From: Pseudomonas urmiensis
GTDB taxonomy: Bacteria; Pseudomonadota; Gammaproteobacteria; Pseudomonadales; Pseudomonadaceae
NCBI RefSeq assembly: GCF_014268815.2
Contig: NZ_JABWRE020000001.1
Location: 4,035,001 to 4,099,000, forward strand
DNA length: 64,000 nucleotides
Direction of reading: 5' to 3'
A program made the translations under genes and the position numbers. Under the pieces are notes generated by a model. That model was not told the origin of the DNA and searched no databases. It saw only the letters and a list, made by a program, of their open reading frames with translations. Below are positions 8,166-16,301 of the stretch, piece by piece. The stretch's first letter is position 1. Each line of letters starts with the position of its first letter.

Positions 8166-8197
8166 CCGTCCCCTGACGGCTACGCGAGAACAACAAC

Positions 8198-9202
8198 ATG
8201 GCAATCAAAGTAGGCATCAATGGGTTTGGCCGCATCGGTCGCTTGGCGCTGCGCGCGTCTTGGGACTGGCCAGAGTTCGAGTTTGTGCAGATCAATGACC
8301 CGGCCGGCGACGCCGAGACCCATGCCCACCTGATCAACTTCGACTCGGTCCACGGCCGCTGGCACCGTGAAGCCCGTGCTGAGGGCAGTATGGTGGTGAT
8401 CGACGGCAAGCGCATTCAGGTCACCGCAAACAAGACCATCGCCGACACCGATTGGTCGGGCTGCGACCTAGTCATCGAGGCCAGCGGCAAGATGAAGTCG
8501 GTAGCCGTGCTCCAGGCCTACCTGGATCAGGGCGTCAAACGTGTGGTGGTCTGCGCTCCAGTGAAGGAGAAAGGTGCACTGAACGTGGTGATGGGCGTCA
8601 ACCAGCACCTATTCGACCCGGCGCAGCATCGCATCGTTACCGCCGCCTCCTGCACTACCAACTGCCTGGCCCCGGTGGTCAAGGTGATTCACGAGAACCT
8701 GGGCATCCGCCACGGATCGATCACCACCATCCACGACCTCACCAACACCCAGAGCATCCTCGATACGCCGCACAAGGACCTGCGCCGCGCCCGTGCCTCC
8801 GGCATGAGCCTGATCCCAACCACCACGGGTTCGGCCACCGCGATCGCCGAGATCTTCCCCGAGCTGCGCGGCAAGCTGAATGGTCACGCTGTGCGCGTAC
8901 CGCTGGCCAACGCCTCGCTGAGCGACTGCGTGTTCGAAGTGGAACGTGAGACCACGGCTGAAGAGGTCAACGCTCTGCTGAAGGCGGCGGCCGAAGGCCC
9001 GTTGAAAGATATCCTGGGCTACGAAGAGCGCCCGTTGGTGTCCATCGACTACCGCACCGATCCGCGCTCCTCGATCATCGACGCGCTGTCGACCTTGGTG
9101 GTCAATGGCACCCAGGTGAAGCTCTACGCCTGGTATGACAACGAATGGGGCTACGCCAACCGTGCAGCGGAACTGGCCCGCCTGGTCGGCGCAGCGGAGT
9201 AA
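8198..9202 (+). CDS. ArsJ-associated glyceraldehyde-3-phosphate dehydrogenase
   Basis: 334 residues, standard GAPDH length. NAD-binding [10 protein letters not shown] begins the protein, the active-site motif ASCTTNC puts the catalytic cysteine at about 152, and [11 protein letters not shown] ends it. Family knowledge: GAPDH partnered with ArsJ uses arsenate in place of phosphate to make 1-arseno-3-phosphoglycerate, which ArsJ exports. It ends nine bases before arsJ, confirming the pair. Confidence 0.93.
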   Translation: MAIKVGINGFGRIGRLALRASWDWPEFEFVQINDPAGDAETHAHLINFDSVHGRWHREARAEGSMVVIDGKRIQVTANKTIADTDWSGCDLVIEASGKMKSVAVLQAYLDQGVKRVVVCAPVKEKGALNVVMGVNQHLFDPAQHRIVTAASCTTNCLAPVVKVIHENLGIRHGSITTIHDLTNTQSILDTPHKDLRRARASGMSLIPTTTGSATAIAEIFPELRGKLNGHAVRVPLANASLSDCVFEVERETTAEEVNALLKAAAEGPLKDILGYEERPLVSIDYRTDPRSSIIDALSTLVVNGTQVKLYAWYDNEWGYANRAAELARLVGAAE

Positions 9203-9211
9203 ACAGCGATC

Positions 9212-10444
9212 ATGAAGGCGTTGTCAGTCCTGTCTGCGGAAGTGCGTCAGTACTTGCTGGTTACCGGCAACTACTGGGCCTTCACCCTCACCGACGGCGC
9301 ATTGCGCATGCTGGTGGTGCTGCACTTCCATTCGCTGGGCTACACGCCGCTGCAGATCGCCGCGCTGTTCCTGTTCTACGAAGTGTTCGGCGTGATCACC
9401 AACCTGGTGGGTGGCTACCTCGGCGCCCGCCTGGGGCTCAACCGCACCATGAACATCGGCCTGGGCATGCAGGTCGTGGCCTTGCTGATGCTCACGGTAC
9501 CGGCAGCCTGGCTGACAGTGCCCTGGGTGATGGCCGCTCAGGCGCTGTCCGGCATCGCCAAGGACCTGAACAAGATGAGCGCCAAGAGCTCCATCAAGCT
9601 CCTGGTGCCGGATAGCCAACAGGGGACGCTCTACAAATGGGTGGCCATCCTGACGGGCTCGAAGAACGCACTCAAAGGCGTGGGCTTTTTCCTCGGCGGA
9701 GCACTGCTCGGGTTGCTCGGTTTTACCCTGGCAGTGCTGGCCATGGCGGCAGTACTGGCCCTGATCTGGATCAGCAGTCTGGTGCTGCTGAAAAAGGACT
9801 TGGGCAAAGCCAAGGCCAAACCCAAGTTCCGCGACATGCTGTCCAAGAGCCGGGCGATCAATATCCTCTCGGCCGCACGGCTGTTTCTCTTCGGTGCCCG
9901 AGACGTCTGGTTCGTCGTGGCGCTGCCGGTGTACCTGAGCACCGCGTTTGGCTGGGACTTCTGGCTGGTCGGCGGCTTCCTCGCCGTGTGGATCATTGGC
10001 TACGGCATCGTCCAGTCGTTTGCTCCTCACATCACCGGCAAGAAGCGTGGTCATGTGCCCGACGGCCGAGCGGCATTCATCTGGGCTCTCGCCCTGGCCG
10101 GACTGCCTGCGCTCATTGCCGTGGGCCTATCAGCAGGCTGGTCGGCGCAGGTGGTGCTGCTCGGTGGGCTGATGCTGTTCGGCGTGCTGTTCGCGGTGAA
10201 CTCCTCGCTGCATAGCTACCTGATCGTCAGCTATGCCAAGGAAGACGGTGTCTCCCTGGACGTAGGCTTCTACTACATGTCCAACGCCCTCGGGCGGCTG
10301 GTCGGCACGCTGCTGTCAGGCTGGGTGTTCCAAGCCTATGGCCTGGAGGCCTGCCTGTGGGTTTCCAGCATTTTCGTACTGGCTGCCGCGCTCATCTCGA
10401 TCGGGTTGCCCAGACACAGCGATATGGCGCAGCAGACCTACTGA
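9212..10444 (+). CDS. arsJ: Organoarsenical efflux MFS transporter ArsJ
   Basis: 410 residues, with about twelve hydrophobic segments of a major facilitator protein. ArsJ-type sequences include NYWAFTLTDGALRMLVVLHF at the N-terminus and LSGIAKDLNKMSAKSSIK in the first half. ArsJ exports 1-arseno-3-phosphoglycerate made by the adjacent GAPDH, giving arsenate resistance without reduction. It is the last gene of the plus-strand ars operon; the convergent arsO-like gene ends 23 bases away. Confidence 0.93.
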   Translation: MKALSVLSAEVRQYLLVTGNYWAFTLTDGALRMLVVLHFHSLGYTPLQIAALFLFYEVFGVITNLVGGYLGARLGLNRTMNIGLGMQVVALLMLTVPAAWLTVPWVMAAQALSGIAKDLNKMSAKSSIKLLVPDSQQGTLYKWVAILTGSKNALKGVGFFLGGALLGLLGFTLAVLAMAAVLALIWISSLVLLKKDLGKAKAKPKFRDMLSKSRAINILSAARLFLFGARDVWFVVALPVYLSTAFGWDFWLVGGFLAVWIIGYGIVQSFAPHITGKKRGHVPDGRAAFIWALALAGLPALIAVGLSAGWSAQVVLLGGLMLFGVLFAVNSSLHSYLIVSYAKEDGVSLDVGFYYMSNALGRLVGTLLSGWVFQAYGLEACLWVSSIFVLAAALISIGLPRHSDMAQQTY

Positions 10445-10467
10445 TCACTGAGGGAGAACGGAGGCAC

Positions 10468-11544
10468 TCACGCCTCCGCTTTCACCAGAAACTGCTCGAT
10501 CTCAGCAACAGTGCTCCGGGCTGTGCGCGTCACCCCTATCAAGGTCGCGGATGCAGAGCCTGTCCACTCGCCATAACCCACCAGCCATAGGCCAGGCTCA
10601 TTCACTGCCCGTGTACCTGAAACTTCGACGCGGCCGTCACCGGTGACTACCCCGAGGCTCGCCAAGTGCCCCAGCGACGGCTTGAATCCGGTGCACCAGA
10701 TCACCGCATCGACTGCGGTCTCCGAGCCGTCCGTCCAGACCACACCGTCGGGGGTGAAACGAATGAAGGGCCGCACAGCGTGCAGAACATCTCGCTCACG
10801 CGCCGCGACCACAGGCGGGACCATCACGATATCGCCCAGCCCACCGACTGGCTGCTCAATCACACGGCCCTCCATCTGCGCTTTCCAGCGCTCTGTCGCC
10901 CGCTCGAACAGCACTCGACCGTCCACATCATCAGGCAGGAAAAGTGGGTCGGTTGGCGTTACCCAGGTCGCATCTGCTACTTGGGAAACCTCTGCGAGAA
11001 TCTGGGCCCCGGAGTTGCCGCCACCGACGACCAGGACCCGCTTGCCCGAGAAGGCCTGCGGCTCAACATAGTGAGCTGAATGCAGCTGCTGACCACGGAA
11101 CAGCTCGGCACCGGGATAAGCAGGAATATTGGGGTTGCTCCAGGTGCCCGTGGCACTGACTACCGCTCTTGCGTCCCAGTACCCGCGCTCGGAATGGACA
11201 CGCAATGCACCGCCGAGGCTCTCGACGGAGGTGACCCGCACTGGCCGCTCAATAGGGAACTGATAGCGCGCTTCGTAGCGGCTCAGGTAATCGACGACAT
11301 GTTCGCGAGAGGGATAGCCATCCTGAACAGGCGGCATCATCCAGCCGGGTATGGAGCTCCAGGTGGCTGGCGAGAAGAGCCGAAGGGAATTCCAGCCATG
11401 TCGCCAAGCTCCGCCGGGCGCATCCTCGGCATCGAGCATGACGAACGAAAGCCCGGTGCGGCGGAGAAAATAGGCAGTCGCCAACGCCGCTTGCCCACCG
11501 CCAATGATGACCACATCCCACACCCGCTCTGCATGAGCTGTCAT
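10468..11544 (-). CDS. ArsO-like flavin-dependent monooxygenase, second copy
   Basis: 358 residues from the ATG at 11544 (the ORF runs eleven codons further). FAD motif [36 protein letters not shown], second Rossmann [17 protein letters not shown] and ATG-type [11 protein letters not shown] define the same family as the protein at 2937-4079, but the two are clearly divergent. It sits convergent to arsJ at the right end of the island, so its transcription is separate from the main operon. Its reaction is not established for this family; oxidation of an arsenic species is the usual suggestion. Confidence 0.8.
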   Translation of the reverse strand: MTAHAERVWDVVIIGGGQAALATAYFLRRTGLSFVMLDAEDAPGGAWRHGWNSLRLFSPATWSSIPGWMMPPVQDGYPSREHVVDYLSRYEARYQFPIERPVRVTSVESLGGALRVHSERGYWDARAVVSATGTWSNPNIPAYPGAELFRGQQLHSAHYVEPQAFSGKRVLVVGGGNSGAQILAEVSQVADATWVTPTDPLFLPDDVDGRVLFERATERWKAQMEGRVIEQPVGGLGDIVMVPPVVAARERDVLHAVRPFIRFTPDGVVWTDGSETAVDAVIWCTGFKPSLGHLASLGVVTGDGRVEVSGTRAVNEPGLWLVGYGEWTGSASATLIGVTRTARSTVAEIEQFLVKAEA

Positions 11545-11656
11545 TCCAATCCCCTTCGAAACAGTGATGGGGTACATCTTTTCAGAAAGCTGAGCTCATT
11601 TCTAACCCAAGCCCTGCCGGCCTCAGGCGCACCTGGCGGCGCTGAACGCAAACGAC

Positions 11657-11719
11657 TGGTCAAGTCGAATGCAATTGGGTGGTCAAGTCGAATGCAAACA
11701 GGTGGTCAAATGAATGCAA
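11657..11719. repeat. Three direct repeats of an 18-bp IS-end-like motif
   Basis: TGGTCAAGTCGAATGCAA occurs at 11657-11674 and 11680-11697, and a one-base-shorter copy at 11703-11719, with a constant 23-base period. Tandem subterminal repeats of this sort occur at ends of IS21-type elements, but no istAB genes are present. They mark the right edge of the arsenic island. Confidence 0.6.
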
Positions 11720-11729
11720 TTACCCAGTT

Positions 11730-11960
11730 CAGGAATGTTTGCAACTTGGCGCAACCGTGTCCAGCGTTGCCATCAGCCACGGCATCAACGCCAACGTCAT
11801 CCGCAAATGGATGCCGCTCTATCGACATCAGCCCGCAGCGACTTCACTGCCGGCATTCGTCCCGCTAAAAGCCGCACCTAAACGGTCAGCCGAAGCGTCA
11901 GTGATCATTGAGTTACCCATGGCCGGGCAAGAGACCAGATGCGTCCGGGGCCTCCCGAGG
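11730..11960 (+). pseudogene. IS66-family TnpA (OrfA) remnant
   Basis: One reading frame gives QECLQLGATVSSVAISHG, INANVIRKWMPLYR and LPAFVPLKAAPKR followed by SVIIELPMAGQ, which is the HTH-containing orfA (TnpA) of IS66-family elements. The N-terminus and the last part are missing and no orfB/orfC follows. Together with the tnpC tail at 2590-2682 it shows IS66 debris on both flanks of the arsenic genes. Confidence 0.75.
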
Positions 11961-12019
11961 GTGATCGGACATTTCAAATCAGCAATAATGGCCTACCGCT
12001 ACCAAGGAATGTGTAGACC

Positions 12020-12895
12020 ATGGCACGAAAAACCCCCTCTGTTGTACCTCCACAGCCGAAGATGAAACTGACATCGCAAGAGATCGACCGTGGCCTTGCT
12101 CGGCTATCTGAACGAATTGCAGAGCTCCACGCTTTTGACCTCAACACCGTCCGGAATGGAAACACACCTGAGCTTAAGACTATGCAGGTTGCCATAAAGG
12201 ACAGTCTGACCAGATGCTTCGGGGAAGACACCAGTGCCTATCGGACCTACGCAGCCGCCGCAGACCTCACGTACTATCCGATGATCGTCAGTACCGGACA
12301 GCAGATTGACTACTACACCCCAATTCAACGCAGGGTACAAAACTCTATTGCTCTGCTTGAGCAAGCACAGAAAAGTTTGAAGGAGGATTTGGCGGATCTC
12401 TCAGCCTCGGGGCAGATCCAGGTCACATCATCCCCTGAAGATAGAGTCGTCCACTCAGGTCGAGTGTTCGTTGTCCATGGCCATGACGAGGGAGCAAGAG
12501 AGTCGGTGGCTCGATTCCTTGAAAAGCTTGGTCTAGAGCCAATCATTCTGCATGAGCAGGCAAACCGTGGCGGGACGGTGATCGAGAAGATAGAAAGACA
12601 CCGAGACGTAGGATTTGCCGTTGTATTGCTCACGCCTGACGACCAAGGCTGTGTAAAGGGTGGGGAATTAGAGCCGCGTGCAAGGCAAAACGTCCTGTTG
12701 GAGCTAGGTTATTTCCTCGGCTGCCTGGGTCGGGAAAGAGTCTGCGCACTGAAGCGCGGTCAGGTTGAGATTCCAAGCGACTTTGCAGGCGTAGTGTGGA
12801 CGCCGATGAACGACGACGGTTGGAAGCAAGCCTTGAGTCGTGAACTCCAAGACGCCGGTTATGAGATTGATTGGAATAAGGTGATGCGCGGCTAG
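12020..12895 (+). CDS. TIR-like domain protein (predicted nucleotide-binding/NADase)
   Basis: 291 residues. Residues ~147-291 form the TIR-like domain of the PF10137/CAP12 kind: RVFVVHGHDEGARESVARFL, HEQANRGGTVIEKIE, FAVVLLTPDDQG, then RQNVLLELGYFLGCLGRERV, whose Glu in LELGYF is the likely catalytic residue by analogy. The first ~145 residues are helical with no known domain. TIR proteins of this class degrade NAD+ or bind cyclic nucleotides in anti-phage defence. No CD-NTase or Pycsar cyclase adjoins it, so the trigger is unknown. It follows the IS66 remnant and precedes a possible structured RNA. Confidence 0.8.
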   Translation: MARKTPSVVPPQPKMKLTSQEIDRGLARLSERIAELHAFDLNTVRNGNTPELKTMQVAIKDSLTRCFGEDTSAYRTYAAAADLTYYPMIVSTGQQIDYYTPIQRRVQNSIALLEQAQKSLKEDLADLSASGQIQVTSSPEDRVVHSGRVFVVHGHDEGARESVARFLEKLGLEPIILHEQANRGGTVIEKIERHRDVGFAVVLLTPDDQGCVKGGELEPRARQNVLLELGYFLGCLGRERVCALKRGQVEIPSDFAGVVWTPMNDDGWKQALSRELQDAGYEIDWNKVMRG

Positions 12896-12905
12896 CCCCG
12901 CTTGT

Positions 12906-13040
12906 CATGGTTACGTTGATAACGCTGGTAGACACAGACCAGAAAACGTAACCTGTGACAGCTTGCTCCGAGACCTCGTTGGCGCTTAGCCTCCCCTCGG
13001 AGACATCTGATAGCCCGCCCATTACGGCGGGCTTTTTTAT
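12906..13040 (+). ncRNA. Candidate structured RNA with intrinsic terminator
   Basis: Three consecutive stems follow the TIR gene. Stem 1 pairs GGTTACGTT (12909-12917) with AACGTAACC (12945-12953) and encloses a smaller CTGGT/ACCAG hairpin. Stem 2 pairs CTCCGAG (12966-12972) with CTCGGAG (12996-13002). Stem 3 is the terminator AGCCCGCC/GGCGGGCT with a T run. It could be a 3' untranslated region of the TIR mRNA or an independent small RNA; no promoter was assigned. Confidence 0.4.
13012..13038 (+). terminator. Rho-independent terminator after the TIR gene
   Basis: An 8-bp GC stem (13012-13019 with 13026-13033) with a six-base loop, ending in TTTTTT. Confidence 0.85.
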
Positions 13041-13143
13041 TTCCGTAATTCGCTGATTAGTGAATATTCACCAGTATCCCGGCACCACCAGGGCCATGGT
13101 GCAGTCGGGATACACCTGCCCAAAGCAAAAAGGACTCGATTGA

Positions 13144-14172
13144 TCACATGTCAGGATAATTGGGTTCCTCTCTCGACTGGGTCTCATGCCATTCCGCCCA
13201 ATGCTTACGTACTGCTTTAAACTGCTCGGGACAGACGGTGCGGGGCCTGTATTCCTCAATATCTCGCGTATCTGTCGCAAATACGTAGTGATGGGCCCCG
13301 GTCAAAATCATCGTCCTGAAAAATGCTGCCTGAGCGAGACTCGACGTGGTGCCGCGCCGAGGGGGCGGTGAGCCAACACACGTGAACAGGAGGTGCTTGG
13401 GACTGAGTGGCATGAACAGCATTGTGCCTGGTACATCCCAACCGCCCTCAAGACTGAGTGCTCCATTCGCCCCAATTCCGACCCTCATGAACGGATTATC
13501 GGACGTTGGCCAGGTGACTCCAGGTGGAGCGTGTAGGATGGTCCAACGATGATTTGGCAATCGATTGATAGTGCTCTTGAGCACGTGTTCGATCTGCCAG
13601 AGCCAGAATTTCCGCCCAACCAGGATCTCGGCTTGGATGCCTTCTTCGCCATGCTCATTCTTCAAACGTTGAATCTTCAGCGGCAGCTTACTGTAAGGGT
13701 CTAGAACCGGAGGGGGTTCAGGTTGAACTCCAGCGGCTGAAGCTGCCTCGATTTGGCCCACTGACCACTCTATAGTCTCAGACAGGAATGCCTCAAGCGT
13801 TTCAGTGTGCCGTTTGATAAAGCTCTGCATCTGGGCAGGAGTACGGACAGATTGCGCAACAGCAAAGCGGAACAGGTTGTTCCAATCCTCGCGGGTCAAC
13901 TGCGACTCGCTAACTACCTTATCGATGGATGCGAGTCCTGGACCTTCGAAATCACGTTCAAGCCAGCGCTCGACTTCGTCGGTCTCCTCAGAGCCAGAGA
14001 GACGAGTATAAAGATGCCGAAGCACGGCCACGCTTTTGGTTGAAAGCGGCTTCCAAATCGCGCTTTTTTCATGCGGCACTAGCAGACGGTAGGCGAGGAC
14101 TTTGCCCTGGATCATCCAGTGCCTCAGGTACGCCTGAGGTACGTAGTGGTTGTCCTTTTTAAAGCTTTCCAT
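13144..14172 (-). CDS. DUF4238 domain-containing protein
   Basis: 342 residues from the ATG at 14172 (MESFKKDNHYVPQ); the ORF opens twelve codons earlier. The DUF4238 signature is the N-terminal NHYVPQAYLRHW, later followed by SDNPF (ITSDNPV-type motif) and MPLSPKHLLF near residues 220-260. The family is widespread on mobile islands and often near restriction or defence genes; its biochemical role is unknown. It is convergent with the TIR gene and about 250 bases from it. Confidence 0.8.
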   Translation of the reverse strand: MESFKKDNHYVPQAYLRHWMIQGKVLAYRLLVPHEKSAIWKPLSTKSVAVLRHLYTRLSGSEETDEVERWLERDFEGPGLASIDKVVSESQLTREDWNNLFRFAVAQSVRTPAQMQSFIKRHTETLEAFLSETIEWSVGQIEAASAAGVQPEPPPVLDPYSKLPLKIQRLKNEHGEEGIQAEILVGRKFWLWQIEHVLKSTINRLPNHRWTILHAPPGVTWPTSDNPFMRVGIGANGALSLEGGWDVPGTMLFMPLSPKHLLFTCVGSPPPRRGTTSSLAQAAFFRTMILTGAHHYVFATDTRDIEEYRPRTVCPEQFKAVRKHWAEWHETQSREEPNYPDM

Positions 14173-14417
14173 TTCTGCTAAATCCTCCAATGCCTTGCCA
14201 CCTGGCAACCGGGCTCGCCTGCGCGGCTCGCCGGCGAACCCTATCTCGAACCATCCTGGACGAAGTCCAACGTCGCCTCTACATCTTGCTTATTGGCAGG
14301 CAGCTTCGCGCGCGACGCATTAACTTTCTCAGGTGCCGCTTGGTGATCATCAGGTGACGGCCAACGAGTCCGCCCCCCTCAAGCATCCTGATCCTTGCAG
14401 ATAGGCCAAGGGATACC

Positions 14418-15299
14418 TTACTTGCGCCAGAACTGCCACCACTTACGGCGCATATCTTGAATCGGCTTCATCGACGCGTACCAATCTTTGTATTTCTCTC
14501 TGACCCGAACCTGCCGAGCCTCTGCATCTGGTCTCAACAGCAATTTCCTGACAACCACCGGCTCTTTCGAGAACGTCTTTAGGCTCTTTCTTAATGCAGA
14601 GGCGTGCTCATACAACTCCACGCACAGCACTTCACTGAAAAACAGCATTTCGTCACTTGTCTCGGCGAGGTTCATGACGATGTCGTGGTAATCTCTGTGG
14701 GCCACCCCGCCCACAGGTATGCCGTAGTACATTTCAGTAAAACCGAAACCGTCGGGATACTGGTTGCTCCTGAATTTTTCGAGAAGCTCGTTGCGGCTCT
14801 CGATGGCATTAACTGCATGCTCTACCGCTTGAGACAACGACATTATCGCTCGCAGCGCACTCACTGGCGCTGTCACGTCTTCAAAGATAATCTTCCTCAG
14901 CTCAACGATTGGAGGAGTCGATGCTGAAATGCCACGAACTTCCTGTGGTGTAATGACTGGTGTGCCAAGGTTGTGCAACCGCATGGATTCTAGGTAGTTT
15001 TCACGCATAGGGTGTGCGACTTCGTAAACCCCTACCGCATAATCCAGCATGAAAGTAGAAATCGTTATGCCAGCGTTACAGGCCCGGATTTCCTTTATGA
15101 GCTCTTCATGCTGCTTGTGGTTCTTCGCGATCTTCTGTGCTGCCAATGCACCACGGCGAGCGCCGATCAACGCGGTAATGAGGGCTGCAGTGGCCGTCAA
15201 GATGAAGGGAAACCATTGGAACTTGTCTAGAAAATCCAGGTTCGGCAACCACGACGCTGAAGCCGTAAACACACCGTTGACAGGTCCCCACAACGTCAT
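14418..15299 (-). CDS. Membrane-anchored protein of unknown function
   Basis: 293 residues from the ATG at 15299, which follows GAGAGGGA. A hydrophobic segment at residues ~28-45 (FPFILTATAALITALIGA) is followed by a charged helical stretch (QKIAKNHKQHEELIKEIRA) that could be a coiled coil. The remaining ~220 residues are soluble and helical and end in a basic, tryptophan-rich tail. No family was recognised. Its position between DUF4238 and the HEPN/nuclease pair suggests cargo of the island. Confidence 0.65.
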   Translation of the reverse strand: MTLWGPVNGVFTASASWLPNLDFLDKFQWFPFILTATAALITALIGARRGALAAQKIAKNHKQHEELIKEIRACNAGITISTFMLDYAVGVYEVAHPMRENYLESMRLHNLGTPVITPQEVRGISASTPPIVELRKIIFEDVTAPVSALRAIMSLSQAVEHAVNAIESRNELLEKFRSNQYPDGFGFTEMYYGIPVGGVAHRDYHDIVMNLAETSDEMLFFSEVLCVELYEHASALRKSLKTFSKEPVVVRKLLLRPDAEARQVRVREKYKDWYASMKPIQDMRRKWWQFWRK

Positions 15300-15435
15300 A
15301 GCAATCCCTCTCACTAAACACCGCGATACTTCGTGGCAAAGCGGGCGATGATAGCGGCGCCTTGGTTCAGGGACAATCAGACACCTCATACCGACGTGCC
15401 CACGCCCTGAGCAGATGCAGCAGCACAGCCATGAA

Positions 15436-15575
15436 GGTGTATTGGCGGTCAAGGCTCGCCTGGAAGCCGGTGTGCGCTACCTATCCGGCAGCCTGGGCCC
15501 GGAAGGCACTCGCGTCAGCGCCATTTCGGCAGGTCCGACCCGCACACTGGCCGCTTCAGGCATCAAGAGCTTAGG
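15436..15575 (+). pseudogene. fabI (enoyl-ACP reductase) internal fragment
   Basis: The frame gives [20 protein letters not shown] then [17 protein letters not shown], which is the substrate-loop region of FabI ([12 protein letters not shown]). Both ends are lost: homology stops at about 15,575 and the upstream half of the gene is absent. It is a small piece of a chromosomal Pseudomonas gene, carried here as recombination debris between the membrane-protein gene and the HEPN/nuclease pair. Confidence 0.85.
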
Positions 15576-15727
15576 AAGTCAGCAACGCTCCTGCCCGCGA
15601 TGGGTAGCCTGAGCGACGTGATCCTCTCTGTACCAGGGCGCAGATACAAAATGCCCAGGTCAAGAACCTGTATTGGCCCAACTATACCCTCGGGGTGACT
15701 GCGTCATAGACTAATGAATTCGTGTAC

Positions 15728-16279
15728 TCAAAGAGAATATTCCGCGTTGAATAGCGGGTTGAGCTCGGGGTGGGCCATCTCGCTCTGCCACTCTTTGAGT
15801 ATTTCGGCAGTTCGGGTCTCAAGATCCGCCATCGACACACCGTGTCCAAGGACGAATTTTTCCGAGAGTGCCAGAATTTCCCTCAACAACTGTGCAGACT
15901 CCTCCACGATAGATTCCAGCTTTCTGTGAAGCCCAACATAGGCAGCTTCGTCATTCAAAGCTTTCTTGCTATCCGCGTTGGAGCTATGCACCAGCCAGTT
16001 GCGGTCTTTTAGTAGGGACTGGAAGCGCACCAGTACGTCTTTCGGAAGATGTTCACTTCTGGATAGGCGCGAAATGCTGCCTCCGAAGGTCTTCTTCTGA
16101 GCCTCTGTTACAAGAATGTTGCCTTCCTCCTCCCCCATCTGCGGTACGGCTTGCTCGACCAATACGAAAAATTGGGCGGTTGATCCCTCAAGCATCTGTA
16201 GCTGCCACAAGGTGAAGCCGATTGCTTGGCAGATTTCACCAAATCTTTCAGCTCTATCCAGACTGTTTGTTGCGTTCAT
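15728..16279 (-). CDS. HEPN-like small protein, partner of the adjacent nuclease
   Basis: 183 residues, predicted all-helical. It contains R93-N-W-L-V-H98, an RX4H motif with Asn after the Arg, as in HEPN ribonucleases, placed after a helix (FQSLLKDRNWLVHSS) just as in HEPN toxins. There is no other recognisable domain. It begins 22 bases after the stop of the upstream nuclease gene on the same strand, so they form a two-gene operon. A ribonuclease function is inferred from this one motif; it could also be a non-catalytic HEPN-like helical bundle. Confidence 0.6.
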   Translation of the reverse strand: MNATNSLDRAERFGEICQAIGFTLWQLQMLEGSTAQFFVLVEQAVPQMGEEEGNILVTEAQKKTFGGSISRLSRSEHLPKDVLVRFQSLLKDRNWLVHSSNADSKKALNDEAAYVGLHRKLESIVEESAQLLREILALSEKFVLGHGVSMADLETRTAEILKEWQSEMAHPELNPLFNAEYSL

Positions 16280-16301
16280 TTTTTCTACCGAGCAGGGAAA
16301 A

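Noticed and set aside
12906..13040. Retron msr-msd RNA
   Set aside because: No reverse transcriptase gene is anywhere near; only the general idea of a structured RNA is kept.
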